Positions 31,356 to 45,429 of a DNA stretch of 64,000 bases are shown one piece after another. Positions within the stretch are counted from its first letter, which is position 1. Every line of letters begins with the position of its first letter. Under the pieces are notes generated by a model. That model was not told the DNA's origin. It did not search any database and saw only the letters and a list, made by a program, of their open reading frames with translations. The translations under genes and the position numbers were made by a program. Origin of the DNA: Nectonema munidae (Eukaryota > Nematomorpha > Nectonematoida > Nectonematidae); contig JAUIRK010000916.1 in the NCBI GenBank assembly GCA_030549495.1, forward strand, positions 657,501 to 721,500, given 5' to 3'.

Positions 31356-34300
31356 TTAAATCGGATCTTCTGAAATAGCCAATTCTTTGAAACTTGGCAA
31401 GTGGCCTTTTTTGACATTCTTTTCTAAAATAAATAGTTCATTTGACAAGTTCAACGAAGACTCTTTGTCTTCTTCAACTCTTTTCCTTCCTAAGGCAAAG
31501 TAGGAGAAAGTTTTGTCGTTGTAGCCTTCATCTTCCCCGCCCTCGAGCTGTGGTACCTGGGCAGCATCCGATCTTTCCAGAAGAGTATCGTCGTTTTTTT
31601 TCAAAGTCACCTTTCCTCCAAATTTCATTTCTTCATTCCCACCATCAATCTTCTTTGCCAACTTTTCGGACAGATTTCTTTCTACACTTTCACTTTTTGT
31701 CGTCATCTTTTCTGCAAATTTTGTTAAACTTTATTTTTATGAATAAAAAGCTTGAGTGTATGCATAAACGTGTAGGAAAAGTGGCACCTAAAATATTGCT
31801 AGCATTTTCACTAACGAGAATACGAGAGAATGCAGTATTGGATGCGAATACCCTGTGTACGATTGTGGAGTTTAAGACGTTCCAACTAGGCCCGTATATG
31901 GATATGTTCCAGTAGCTTGAAGGAATTTTGGCTAAGGGAGACCCAAAAATTATAAGGGCGGGGGCCAGGATAAAATATTAAACCACCAATAGCTCGTAAA
32001 TTTTTTCAATCGACCCGGCCATCTATCTAATTCAATATCGTGAATTAGAGATACAAAATTGATCTAATAACTTTCATCCTGGCATTCTAATGAATTTTTT
32101 AGGGCAGTAATGCCAAACTTTTTAGAAACTGTAGTCGCAATTACAACTCTAAATGAATTTTTTTATTCCAACGTGCAAGCATTTTCATCAACATGAAAGT
32201 TAACTTAATTTATCGAAAAAGATTTCGATGAGTGCTTTTGCCATTTTTATTAACAAAAGTTAAACAACAAGTTTCAATTAAATAAATATCTTTTACTAAA
32301 TCAAATGCAATCTCAGTTGTAAACATGCAGATATATTCAAACTAAAATTACTTGATAGTTTCAGATCATAACTATTATGAAAGCTCTCTTTCTTTGTTCA
32401 TGCCAGGAGCGCATCCATAAGTTATAACATGGAGTGGTTTGGAAAAATTTAGGGCAAGCACAATATAAAAATATTTTTCTTTTTTTTTTGAATATAATGA
32501 AAAATGAATTTACTATTTTTTCATCTTAACTATTTGTCAACGAAACTGTCAAAGTAAATTTTGAATTTTACATGTTATTTTAATTTCATTTAAAATTATA
32601 CTGTTAAATATTATTATAGCTAGCACCTCGAATGCTTGCATGTCTCCAAGCGAATCGCCCTTTAAAAAACAATGTATATAAATGCTCTCGAATACGGTTA
32701 ACCAGAATATTATCCTCAATTCAAAGTATGTTTAAGTTTTCGAGCATTAATTTACCCTGCTTTACCTCGAATAAAAGACAATTTTTTAGTTTGCCAAACG
32801 ATAGTTGCATTTTGTCTGTCCACAACATACGCATTTAAAATATAATCCAAGGGATGCATTCTTCATTAGAAAATTCTAAGCAAAAACAATACGAAGTTTT
32901 ATAAAAGACGCAAAATTTGTAAGGTATTTTACAGACATAATTAAAAATAAACATTTTTTTTTATTATTTTAGTATTTTCAAAATACAAATTGCAAAATAC
33001 AAAACAACTTTGGATATCTCGTTTCTATTTTAGAAAGGTTTCAATCAAAAAGCAACAAATTTCTTAAAAAAAAATTATTTCATGATGAAACAAATGTTAG
33101 GGGAAACTTTTAGTTTCTGTAAAGTTTAGGGAAGTAACGCTTTTCGTAAATCACATGCACAATTATGCAAATCATATTTTTGAATATTTTTTTATCCGCA
33201 ATTTTAGATGGAGCTCCAAACATGACGAGAAACACATTAGTATCCTGGAACTTCGTAAAAATTGTAACCAAAAATGCTGAGATTCATTGCATCATTCGTA
33301 GTTAAAGTTTGGTTGCATCAAATCTCAGTCCAACTTTACATAAAATGCTAAAAAAGACATTACTACTGCAATGCAAAAATGATTTATGTTCAAAGTGTTT
33401 TGCAAAGAATTGCCCGAAATGCATGTTATATTACTTTAACACATTAAATGGGTAATCATCTCAGCGCCTTCTAGACTTTTGATAACCCAAGGTGACAGCT
33501 GCAATCAACATTTATGCCTGCAACATCCCAAGTGAAATTTCAAGTTACTGCATTTGCTGTTTTTATTTTTTCATTCATTTATCTTATTTTTTCTTGTGTT
33601 TACATGAATAAATTTCTTCTTCTTCTTCTTCTTAACACACTCAATTTCGATCACTATCAAGTGTTTTTTTTATAGTTATGACATTTCGACGATTAAATTT
33701 GGTTGAAAACACTAAATTGAGGATTTTGATTAAACTTGCTTTTCGAAAGATGTTGAACGAACAAAGTCATATTTTATTTAGATGATATATTTGAAAATTG
33801 AATGTTTTAAATATCCAAATTCAAGTTAAACTGCACAAAACTACTTTTAAAAATAAATACTTTTATTTTTAAATGCACATATTTGAAAGTTGAAGAAAAA
33901 AGTTTGGAAATTCTTCTACACCACCAAATGTATTCCTTAACCTTATGTTTAAGCTATTCAGCAGTATTTTGGAGATAAAAAATAAATATATTTATTATTT
34001 ATTTTTCACGAAATATATAACCTATATAAGTCAATGAAAAGTATAACAATTAAAATTTTATACAAAAATTAATTAATATCATAAGCCTGGTTAAGCCCGC
34101 TTCTCTGGCGTAACCGCTTAATTTAAGCTCCAGTTAATTATTATTACTCCAGGCTGTCAACTTTTTTTTAAAACTCGATTTAACGTAAACTTACTAGGCC
34201 TTAGTTTAGGATTACACAGTTAACTTGCTACCCCATATTTAGTTGAATAATATAAATAAGGTTAATTTATAATTAGACATATTTCTCTTGACATTTAAAA

Positions 34301-37300
34301 TTGCTCACGAATAAACTTTTTTTTACGAAATGTTGTCCTCAATAATAAAATATGAGACTTGCATGCCAGCAATCATGGCCTTGTTTGGCATATTTAACGT
34401 AAAGATCTGGAGAGGAGGTTACCCAGTTCCTAGTATAGAATAGCGGTCTTGAAAATAAAAAAAGAATTTCCAATAGGTTCGGAAACCTTTGCTGATGATC
34501 ACGAGTGCTAACTTTCCTACTTTTTTTTTAAAAATATTTTGTGTCTTTTTGGTTTCTTAATAAAATTTTTTTTACTAGAATAGAAATTCTTTATGCTTTT
34601 TTAAAAGCATATTTTATATTCATAAGATTAATATTTGGTTATAAACCTTTATTTCTGTGAATGCAGCATTGATTTAAGGGCACTTCAACAATTTAGCACA
34701 CAAACATTTGGCGCCATGATAATTGGATCCACAGAGACATTTTTTTTATGGAAATGGGTGAAATGATATCTAAAATCGGAGTGGGAGGGGGTTTAGCAAG
34801 GGGAAGAAGGTCTCTCTGCGGCATTTTATGGTGACCCACCATATTAATATTAATTAAAAAAATTTTATTACATAAAACTTGCACTGGATTTTTTACATTT
34901 ATTAATTGAAAATCGGCAATTTTTTTTAAATCGTAGTCTTAAAATATAAAATCTACTTTTTTTAAACACAGATATACCATTTTTAGTTATACCTTTTGCA
35001 ATTCCATTACACCGTTTTGCAATTTAGAAATAAATTTTAACAACAATATAACAAATAAATTAAAGTTCTAACCTGAATGCTCTCTTTTCTGCTTCATTCT
35101 GCGGTTTTGAAACCATACTTTGACTTGGCGCTCAGACAACTTGAGGACGTTGGCCAACTCCACTCGCCGAGGACGAGAAAGGTAGCGATTGGAGTGAAAC
35201 TCCTTCTCCAGTTCCACCAACTGAGATTGTGTATACGCCGTTCTCAGCCGCTTCTTCCCGTCAAAACCTTAACGCAAATTATATACACGCGTTATCTTCT
35301 TTGTTCGATATATCCACCCACACTCCCCAGCTGTTTACAATTTTTCATGTGCGAAGTATAGACTGAATTTTTTCCTACTTTTATTTTTTTTATTTCAACT
35401 GAATTTATCACAGCCTTCTTAAAACTTCCTTAATTTTGACAGCTTTTGAGTTATGACGAAATACAAGGGAAACAATACAAAACTTTTTCTCCATCAATGA
35501 ATTCATTTCTTTTTTAATTAATTCTATTAGTCTTTCAAATTTTAGATATGTATGGTCTAGTAGTGCAAGGGAAGGGTCTTGCTCCAATCGTCCTATACAA
35601 GTATATTCTTTCCTTGCTTGCAAACTTGACAACTAAAAATCCAGGATTACGAAATCTGTCATATTATCTATGATACTTACTTCTAATGAGTAATTTTTTT
35701 CCTTTTAATTGTAGATTTTTCAAAAATGTATTTTTGTTTTAATTAAAAATGTTTTAATAGGTTTCCAAGAACTTTTTTTTCCGAAAATGGGAAGAGAAAC
35801 TTTTTTTTGAATATTAACTCTGAGAATATTTTCTTTTATAGATCAGGAAGTGTACTTTGGTCTTAATGCAAGGTAAGGGTTGCTAGATTTTTACAGTATC
35901 AAACAGGGACAAAAATGCTATTGAAAAAAGTCAAAACTAAATTTTGCATTTCTTACAAAAATAATGAATTTGAAAAATACATAACAGGTGGTTTTTATAC
36001 TAAATAAAGAGATAAACATTAAACAATCATAATATCTCATTTTGATAGACTCGATGTATATTTTCCAAAAATTAATGGTAAACTTCTCGATTTGTTAATG
36101 CTAACACAGTACAATGAATTTCAAAACTCAGTCACAAAGATACAAAAATATTTATCCACCTCCACCAAACATTTGTTTAAATATGAATAATAATAATCTT
36201 GTCCAGGATAGTAAATTTATATGTTCGCCTTTCAATGATAAATTAAGCAATACGGCACCAGATTGCAAACTTATTAATAAAAATGTCTTAGATGTCTATC
36301 TACCTTCAGTAGACACTAGTTTTGAATGGCATATTCTTCTCAGAATTATGTGCAAATCTTGTCATTAGAGATTGTGATAAAAGTGATTGTAAGGATGCAT
36401 TCTGCCTTTCTAATCAAACCTATTGTCCTGATTGATTTTCTGACTTTAAACTATAATAATTGCTCTAGGAACTTTATTTTTCCCTATGACTTCAAATTAA
36501 GTGTTGTCTGTCCCATTTTTAAAGGGGGATAGAGGAAGCATAAATAAATACAGCCCAATCTTTCTAAAATTCTTTATAACCAACTACATTGTTATTTTCC
36601 TTTATAATAATGATTTGTTTTCCAATTTCAATTTGGTTTTCGTAAGAGTCATCACACGTAGTCTTTACTCATTTGCTATGTTGATGACATACTTAAAAAT
36701 TTTGGGTCTAATAAAGGTGCTCTTTCTTTGTTTATTAATTTTTACCATAAGCATTTTATTAAATAATCTGTTTAATTATGAAGTCCAACAAAATCTTTTT
36801 CTGTCTTAATATAATCTTATTTACTTGATCAGCGTCAAACTGTTTTTAAAAATTTTTCTAAATCTGATGTTAATAAAGTTCTTATGGGGGCACATCAGGT
36901 TTCACTTGTAGGTTCGTTACGTTTCTATTTTTCTTTAATGATAGTTCGAATAAAAAAATAAAAAATTTCTGTTTTGATTATGATGTAACTGTGAGTATTC
37001 CATTTTCATTAAATAACTCACCTACGGATATCGGCATCTTTGATACTGCGACCAAATTTTTGAATGGAGTAAAAACAATTGCATGAATATAAATATATCG
37101 AATGTGAAAGCAATGATTTTTGGTTATTTATTTAATAAGGTTGATTTTACCAATTTTAAAGTTGAGATTGTCGAGTCTTTCAAACTTTTAGGCATTTTTT
37201 GATTAACAATAAAGTTACTGGATCCAGCATATTTCTTATGTTTTAACACTATCATTTGTAGAAGGTAAAAGCATTTTAAAAATATATTTCCATTTAATAT

Positions 37301-40300
37301 AAAAATGCTATTGTATAATTCTTTCTTCCTACCTCATATAAATTAATGCATTGCTATTTGGGGTCATCAAAATCTAACTCCTATAATCCAGTCTCCCAAA
37401 AGAATAATTAGATATACATACAACGCCAACTATAAAAGTCATACAGCCCCTTATTTTTTAAATCTAATATACTCAAGATAAAATAACTTATTATTGTTCA
37501 CATTTAAAGTCTGGAATGGATTTTTGTCTACTATATTTGATAACTTCTTATCATTCAATTTCACACCCTGAAGTATAAAATTTCTTGCACATAGAATTCA
37601 CTTATGTTGCATTCACATTTTCCAAAATCAGTCCTTTTAAAACCAAAATCAAAGATCATTTTATATAAAGGATATGATATATATAACATGTCATTCAGGT
37701 AAGTGCTTCGTATGTACTTCCAAATTTTCCTGATGTCCCTATAACTTCCCTTGTCCAGTGGCGGATCCAGAAATTTCTTAAAGGGGGTGGGGGCGAAATC
37801 GATTTAATTTTTTTGCAATTTTGCTAAAAGTCTTCAGAGAATACGACAGCTGTATTATGTCTTTTAGAATTCGACTTGTCATAATATCGATGATATAAAC
37901 GTAATCAACTACCAACAAGTATTGTTTTAGGAAAAAGCAAAATTAGTAAGGGTAATTTTCGAAGCCATTTTTCATAGGGGGGGGGGCTAGGCCCATGAGG
38001 TCTCCTCCCCCTTGGATTCGCCACTGCCTTTGTTAGTACTGTTTTTTTTCTATATATGTTTTGTAATATACTCCTAATTTTATAACTCTTTATTTGTTCA
38101 TTTTCAGTATCGTTGTAATTTTAAATCTTTATACATATTTTTTTTACAGATGTATGCTTGTATCTTTTTTTTGTTATCAATATGTTTTATTTCAATTGAA
38201 AATAATTTGTCGGGTTATTTCGTACAAACGGCTTTCTTGCTTTTTGAATACCACGCACAAAAGAAAAATAAGCCCTGTTGGACTTATCAAATGTTAAAGC
38301 TAAATCCTACAACTACCTGTCATTGTATATAATATCTCTTAGTATATTTTGTTTCTCTTTGCAAATAAATCTTGTTATCGCAGTAAAGTTTGATTCTGCC
38401 ATTCCAACCCCACCCCATTGAGAATCAAATCAACTCAATTAATCATGAGAGTGTTTGCAAGTCTTTGTAAACGTTGAATGCGAATATTTCTTATTTTTAT
38501 CCTTTTCCTCCGAAATTTATTCTTCCCTCTGACAATAAAAGCTCTTCTAGGTGTCTGCCAGGCCTACGAAATAAGGCTGTGAACTAAAGAGGGAAAAGAA
38601 CAATGCTATTTTTAACTACTCGTGCAAAAAGGTTGGCTAAATTCCACTTTAAAAGTAATGTCGTTTACTATACTCGCTCCCATAAGTTTTTGCATACACT
38701 CTTTTCGAATGTTGCAAACTGATTTATGAGCAGCTAATACTCGCAATGCTCAGAAGTTACACTCACTCTGACAGGAGCATTCTCGGCTAAGAAAGTCATC
38801 GGAATGCAATAGATATAACTCTTTTCAAATGAATGTTATAAAGATTTGTGTGTGTTTCTAATTTATCTTGAACAAAATGAAAAGTAATGATTGGTCTAAG
38901 TCTAAAGCGATAAACAGGTCCCTTTTTATGTTTAAACGCCGTTTACGATTGTTATCTCTATAAAGGCGAGCGAATTTTTTTTAAACAAATGCCAATAATG
39001 AAAAAAAGTAATTTCTTTTTTAACTAAATTACATAGAGAAAAAATTATTTTAATAATTAATGGCTTTTTCTTTTTTGAGAGGGTATTTTGATTTCAGTTT
39101 CTATCATAGTGGTTCTCACAATTGATCTTACAAATGTTCATCTTTTAACTCTAGGATTCCGAGAATTTTTATAAATCATAACGTCCCAAATTGGTCAATT
39201 GACCTAAACATAACCAAACAAAATTTTACAGCTTCTATAAAATTTTATACTAGTTTTTTTAATGCAAAAAATATCTATTATTAATTTAATTCTGTAATAT
39301 GTCAAATATTCCATTATGTATACTCTCAGCATCTAAATACTTAAGCTAAGAAAACCAAAATTGTTCATTTCCTCGCGGCCATGCATTGCAAGCTTTATTT
39401 TGACAATGATAATCTCAAAAAGAAACCTCAAACACTTTCATTTTATAATTGAAAAAAAGGAGGCTTTGATGAGGCCAATCAAGAACTTAAGGGTTATTCA
39501 ACAAAAGATGCAACTATAAAATGACGATTAGTTTTATTTTTCAAACAACTTATTGATATAGTTTGTCTCAATGCCTCTATTATTTAAAAAAATGTCTTCT
39601 TTTTTTTTTTAAATAAAAAACGACATCTTTTTTAATATCCTTGGGTGAAAATTTGTGTGAAGTTGAAAAAGAAATAATTACTTTACCATGTCTTCTGAAA
39701 TTCAAAAAAAACAAATTGCTTCCAAATAAAGACTTTGCAGTTCACTTTGTAAAAAAAAAAGTAAAACTCGTGAGAAGTGTAGTAATTGCAATTTATTTTT
39801 ATTTGGTTCTTGTTCTTATAATATTTGTAAATCTTGCTATACCGTTTTTATTCGATATGAATAAATAATCACTTAAGGCCAACTGACCCTACTAGGCTTT
39901 ATTGAAGTTTTTACTTTCATATATAAAATAAAAAGATTTTTTCTATGTTTAATTAATAATTATAATAAAAAATATTTTCAACACATTCTTTAAATTTTGT
40001 TGTGATAGCTAAATCTGGTAATTGTTCATTCTGTTTTATTTTTATCTTTTAGGAACAATTGACCATGTTGGGACTTCTAGGGTTAATTGAGTTCGATGCG
40101 AATTTTTAATTTGGATCAAGTGAGAAAATGTAGAATAATAATTAAAGTTAATATTTAATGTTAAACACATTTGTAACTGGTACAATCACTTTTTCAAAGG
40201 ACGCATTTAAAAATTTTAAGGACACATGCAGACTTAAGACCGGAGAGGAGGCTATTTAAAATTTTCTCAAAATTTGTCGTAAGAGATATTTTAAATTTGG

Positions 40301-41176
40301 GAAGCGTGAAGAAAATAGTAATACTGGAAATAAATGTGCAGTTAAGGAATCGTTTATACGCACGCTGTCTTCTATATCATTGATAGATTCAATGCAGAGA
40401 TAAAGAAATAATATTATATAATTAATTGAAGAATTTTTGCCTAACTCTAGACTTGCTAATAATCAACTTTTCGATATAATAGTTGGTAATAGAGTGAAAA
40501 TAATATGCTACATATGTTTGAAAACATTTCATCTTTCTGCATGTCAATCACATCCAAACATACTAATAAGAGAAAAGAAAATGCTTTGTATAAAAGTTAA
40601 CTTACTTTCACCATGATTTTTGAAAACCTTCCTTTCCTTCATCCAAGAAAATTCTGGAAAAAATGATATACTTTTCTCACAATCATTTGGACAATGTAAA
40701 ATCCTTTCTTTTCTTTTGTCCAAGTCGAAAAAAAGTTCCCCATAATTTCCTTTATTTTGAAAAGATCTTTCTGGGCACTTGTGTTGACTGGCATTCAAAT
40801 GCTCTGTGCTGCTGCGTTTGGCAGAAGTGAAGTTGCCTTCATGGTTGGAGAGAAGGGGCAAAGAAGAAGTAGAAGGCGAAATCGCTTCTCGATGTCGAAG
40901 GGTGCAGAAGTTATTGAGTGCATCGTATTTATAGAAGAAACCGTGCTCTGAAACATCATTCTTGACTTCCTTTTCTACGTGTTTGTCATAAATATTGTGT
41001 TTGTGGTTATTAACAATCTGTCTTCCATCCCAGAAATTAAAGTTATTAATAACACAATTGTTTTTATTGTTAATAACAATATTTTTAATTTCAAACTCAT
41101 CACTTCTAATACTTTTGATACTTTGAGAAGATGAATTAATAGCATTTCCATCTCCTCCACAAGACATTGCCATCAA
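31356..41176 (-). CDS. pb: Anterior Hox protein, Hox2/proboscipedia-type, three exons
   Basis: Complete 373-aa model. Exon 1 is 41176-40606, exon 2 is 35267-35073, exon 3 is 31711-31356. Both junctions are GT-AG in phase 1 and join in frame. Exon 1 encodes an Asn/Ser-rich N-terminus and ends soon after a hexapeptide-type motif, [10 protein letters not shown] (residues 174-183), used to contact the PBC/Extradenticle cofactor. Exon 2 encodes the homeodomain (about 195-254), from [20 protein letters not shown] to [18 protein letters not shown], with WFQN and R53 intact. Exon 3 is a short acidic tail. [19 protein letters not shown] and PE-x2-WMKE-[KR]-K favour Hox2; V14, N23-R24 and S41 resemble Hox3. 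It is a nuclear DNA-binding regulator of anterior segment identity. Intron 1 (5.3 kb) contains a LINE relic and a MITE; intron 2 (3.4 kb) contains a hAT fragment. Confidence 0.9.
33206..33440 (+). mobile_element. hAT transposase fragment in Hox intron 2
   Basis: The plus strand reads [30 protein letters not shown] and [17 protein letters not shown], the D-G-A-P and H-C-x2-H region of SCAND3/ZBED-like hAT transposases. It is short, stop-containing, and without termini. Confidence 0.65.
36110..37640 (+). mobile_element. LINE relic (reverse transcriptase) in Hox intron 1
   Basis: Pieces in the order of a Jockey/CR1-like reverse transcriptase: [20 protein letters not shown] (36497), [20 protein letters not shown] and a degraded GVPQGS ([14 protein letters not shown], 36815-36930), [13 protein letters not shown] (37090), [10 protein letters not shown] (37170), CIAIWGH (37350) and [20 protein letters not shown] (37400). 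The YADD region is not recognisable. Several breaks; inactive. Confidence 0.72.
37756..38026. mobile_element. hAT-type MITE in Hox intron 1
   Basis: 271 bp with ends CAGTGGCGGATCCA and (reverse complement) CAGTGGCGAATCCA. Flanks cccttgtc and cctttgtt are an 8-bp duplication with two changes. G-runs lie just inside both ends. No coding capacity. Confidence 0.78.
38035..40605. other. Remainder of Hox intron 1
   Basis: AT-rich, with no exon, element end or RNA gene that I can support. The first few hundred bases may be the 3' tail of the LINE relic, since tgcaaataaatcttg occurs at 38358. Confidence 0.4.
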
Positions 41177-44100
41177 AATGATAAATTAATGAATCCTGAA
41201 AACTTTAAAAACCTCAATAAATAACATTTAATTAAAGCATATATCATCGTTCTCAGCATAAAAATGACGGCATCAAATTTTTTGATTGATTGACAGCTCT
41301 CGTAGAATTAAAAACTTTAAAAATAGGCATGATTGATGCAAATTTTGCTTATCATACTTTTGACGCAGACCTCACACTTCATATCCAACCATCCATCCAT
41401 TTATTCCTTCTCTGCAAGAAGCTATATCCTTGTTTTTGTAGTTCAGCACATACAAACACACACAAATATTTAGGCTTTGGAGAGTAGTAAAAATATTAGT
41501 GCTTCTCATCTACAAATGCCAAACACAAGGCTTCTTCTACCTACATGCAAAACTTTTAAAAGCAATTTCTCTTTATTTCTGAATGAAAGCTTTTTCTTAG
41601 GATTGCAACACTGGGAAGTTCTATTCCAAGTCGTGTATCTCGCGACTCTCAAATTTTTTGCACAATCACGAATTTTTTGTCTTTTGACGGAAAGTTCAAG
41701 AAGAATGATTCAATGATGATGATTTTGATCATCTTTTGTTCAATTATTTTTACCTTTTTTACACTTATCATGTGCAAAATAAGATGAATTCTTTGAGTAT
41801 ATTTTGGACGTAAAAATTGTATCTTGTGTATGATACGACTACAAAATTCAAGTCTTAAAGCCCCAAAAAACCTGAGCATGTAAAGTAGGATGTACCTTGT
41901 TAAATAGTAAAAAAATAAAATTCTTTATTTTATAAACTGTGCCCCTTAAAACAGTTCAATTTAGTAAAAAATCAAACTATTAAATTTCAAAAAAAAAAAT
42001 TTATGTTTTAAAGTCAGCCCGTACTGATTAAGTGTCAAAATTTATAAATTGTTTAATTATTATTTATTGAATTATTACCACTTCAAAAAATATATAAAAT
42101 ATCAATATAAGTGATAAGTTTTTTGATAAATTTATTACGAAACCAAAAATTTTATATCATGACGATTTAACTTTTTAAAAGGATTTTTAGAAGATAACAG
42201 ATATAGATTGTTCCTTCTATGTTTTAAAACATTTTGTGTCAATAACTGAAATTGTTATTCTTCAATGGCAAGTTTTTGTTTAATCCTTTTACCAATGCTT
42301 CAGGAGATCACTCTAACTTTCAAATAATTTCTGTTTGATTACCAAGTAGCGGGATAAGTATTTGTTGTTTCTCGCTGATAAAGTCCTTTTAATTGAAACA
42401 GTAGTTCTGCTATTCGTTGAACCTTTTTATCATGCGCTCTTTTCTTTTAAATGAATATAGATTTTTTGTTGATGTTATCACCGATTGAGAAATTATTTAA
42501 CAAATGAAATTTCCAAAATTTATTAAGATGATTTAAAAGAATAGATGAATCCTGAATAGTTTCGGCAAAAGACTATTTTCTTAAGAAGAAAAAGGAATAA
42601 TGAGATTCAGAGTAAGGCTCATGTTTCTTTTTCCTTTGAAGAAGGCAGTCTTTTGCCGAAAATGGTGACGTTTAATCTGTTATTTTTAAATCACATTAAA
42701 TTTAAAGTGTTTTTGAAGTTTTGCAATTTCAAGTAGTTCTGAATTTAATTTTTCTTTTCCTTCTTTGTTAATAAAGTCGATGTTTGAAACATACTTTGAT
42801 TAATAGAACTCCACTTATTTTTACAAAGGTTAAATAATAAAATAGAGTTATACAAAGAAAATATAACACTTTATTTTCAATTGATCAAAATATAAATTAA
42901 CTCAATCGATTAAATTTCACTTATACAAAGCTTTTAAAATTTAAAATGATAAAAAAAAAACCAAAAATTTATAATAAACTTTGTTTTCCCAAAAGTGTTA
43001 ACATTTTATTATGAAAACTCTTTTTAGTGAGTTGAAAGTTTTTTTTTGAAAACACTTTTTAGTGAGTTCAAGTAATTTTTGACATACATTTTAATCGATA
43101 CAAGACTAATATAAAATGAAAAAGACAAATTTAAATCAAAATGGTGTATATATGGATTATAACTAAGATAGCACATACAAAAAGTGAAAAAATTGGCAAC
43201 ACTTAAAAAGTGGGTAAAATATAATAAATTCAGGATTTTTTAAGAACAGTGATCATTTGTTTAGTTTCTAAATTTAAAAAAGTGTTTCTTCTTAATTATA
43301 ACTATTTTAAATTTTTTGTTATAAATCATAATTTCGCTGTTTCTTGGAGAATTTGGTCAATATTCCATATTTTTCACCTAAAAGACTATTTTACAAATAT
43401 TCTACTATTTTTTCGGCTAAAGCCACCTTTTCTTCTATTTTTCTAAATGTTGCATTTGCAAATTTTAACATGAATCTCTAGGAATTTTTCAGTTCATACC
43501 TTTAAAAATATTGTCCACATTTTTTTAAATGATCTTTTTAATGGCTGAACTAATCAATGTTCTCCATATGGCCATATTAGGAACTTAATTTTTTTATGTG
43601 CCTTTTTTCGAGTTTTATTTTTTGCTAGAACGATGCATATATACACTAAACTTTTGACTAGTCGAATATTCACATGAGACGATTCTTATACTAAATAAAA
43701 TCAAGTTGGCTTTATCTATCCACAAGTACTACTCATATCTTATGAAAAATGACAAGTTTTATTCAAGTCATAAGATTTACCCGGCAAACGTGTCAAACTT
43801 TCCACCTACAAGGCATGGCTAATGACAAAAAAGGTTCGAAAAAGACTTTATCTCACTACACATGTGTGCCCATCATCTCACATGATGCTGAAAACCCTGT
43901 AATAAGAAAGGTAATTTCTACAACATGAAAATGGTGTGCAAATTAAATGTCGACGATTTTGGTGTGTAACAAAATGTGTACCAAAAAAAAAAGATAAAAA
44001 TTTTACGGAGAAAATGAGGAGAAAATGAGGAGAAAATTAATATTTAGACCGTAAATTAGATAAGTTGAATAGTAATTTTTTTTCGTTAAAATTTTGTCAC

Positions 44101-45429
44101 ACACTCCATATGGTCGACAAAATATCATTTGGCATTTTCTTTCAAGCTTTAGTCGAACAACCTTTGATGATATTTGAAAGTAAGTGAACCATTTAAATAA
44201 TAAAGTATTTTTAGTAGTATTGCATGTTTTTTGATATTGTAACTTAAAAGTCATATTTAGATTAATTCTTTGACCTGAGATTCATGCGCCAATGTTACTA
44301 TTATAGGCTTGAATCACTTAAAAATGCGTTTCCTACTTGTGTCCTCCGAAATGCTGTCTCGAAACTCAGCAAACTTAATTCAATGTATTATACCTTGGAA
44401 GAACATTTATGTGAAAAAATTACTTGTGATATTATCCAGTTATTTCTGTACTCTTCCATAGACCGGGAAGAAGACAATTATAAGAATCTATCTAACTAAA
44501 TAATATTTTTATAAAACAACGTTTTCCACACATATCAGTGATTTTAACCTCACTGCTTATTTATCTTTGACGGAAATCACTTAAACATGTTAAAATTGCC
44601 CTTCAAATATTTGGTTTTTGATATGAATAATGCTTTGGTAAAATAATAAAAAGTAAAAAAAGTTCATACCACGTGTCAAATTCATTCATCAATCATTATT
44701 TGCTGACTTATTAATCACACATTATGAAAAACTACTTTATCTGCTATTCAATTTTTTCTATTTATACTAATATAGTTGTTAAACTAGGAATCAAAAGTTA
44801 TATTTTCTAAGCTAATTTGGCTTATAATTGCATTTTTAGCCGTGCTTTCTAGGGAAGAACAATATTGCATGATTTGACAAATGTCAGTATCTCTAAACGA
44901 ACCAAGAAGAATGAGATTAATGCCTTCTGCTTTACACGTAGGCCATCTGCCTAGAAATTGCCAGGAAAATCTAACTTTATCAAAAACTAAGATGTACTTA
45001 TTATTTAATAGGAAAAATTGACCGATTTCTTTCTAATCTTTACTTCAAGTTTTTGAATAAAAGATATCAGAATGAGTTTTTGAAATTTCTCATTTTGAGC
45101 AAATATATTTTCGATGATGAGTAAAACTTTGTTTCAATTCAAAAATAAGCACATCCATTTTGTGAGCAATCGAACACTAGCTTATTGGTTTTATTGAAAT
45201 CTATCATTTAATTATACTTTATAAGTTAAAATAATTAAGTTTTTTTGAAGCTAGAGAATTTAAAGGTATGTTTATAATGTAAAATGTAATGTCAAAATTC
45301 TATTTCTTTTCCCGAGTATTCACCATCCTCTTTCACATGCGACTCCTAAATTAGGTGTTTATCATCCAAATTTTAGCTTTACTGAAATTCATTCTAATAT
45401 CAATGTGTTAACATATATCAAATTTTATT
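41177..45429. other. Intergenic stretch upstream of the Hox gene
   Basis: Contains the presumed Hox promoter and 5' UTR on the minus strand, with no recognisable TATA box. Apart from the hairpin at 42560 I see no gene; short open stretches here have no protein-like conservation I recognise. Confidence 0.4.
42560..42661. other. Long imperfect hairpin (about 102 nt)
   Basis: Outer 15 bases tttcggcaaaagact pair perfectly with agtcttttgccgaaa. The rest of each roughly 37-base arm pairs with several mismatches around a loop of about 26 bases. The size suits a pre-miRNA or a small foldback element; no known miRNA was recognised. Confidence 0.4.

Noticed and set aside
31442-31915. A 157-codon plus-strand reading frame
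   Set aside because: It lies antisense to Hox exon 3, which fits the Hox frame and splice sites; composition and context favour the minus strand.
34693-34884. A 63-codon minus-strand frame in Hox intron 2, considered as an extra Hox exon
   Set aside because: Exon 2 joins exon 3 directly in frame without it, and it lacks clear splice sites.
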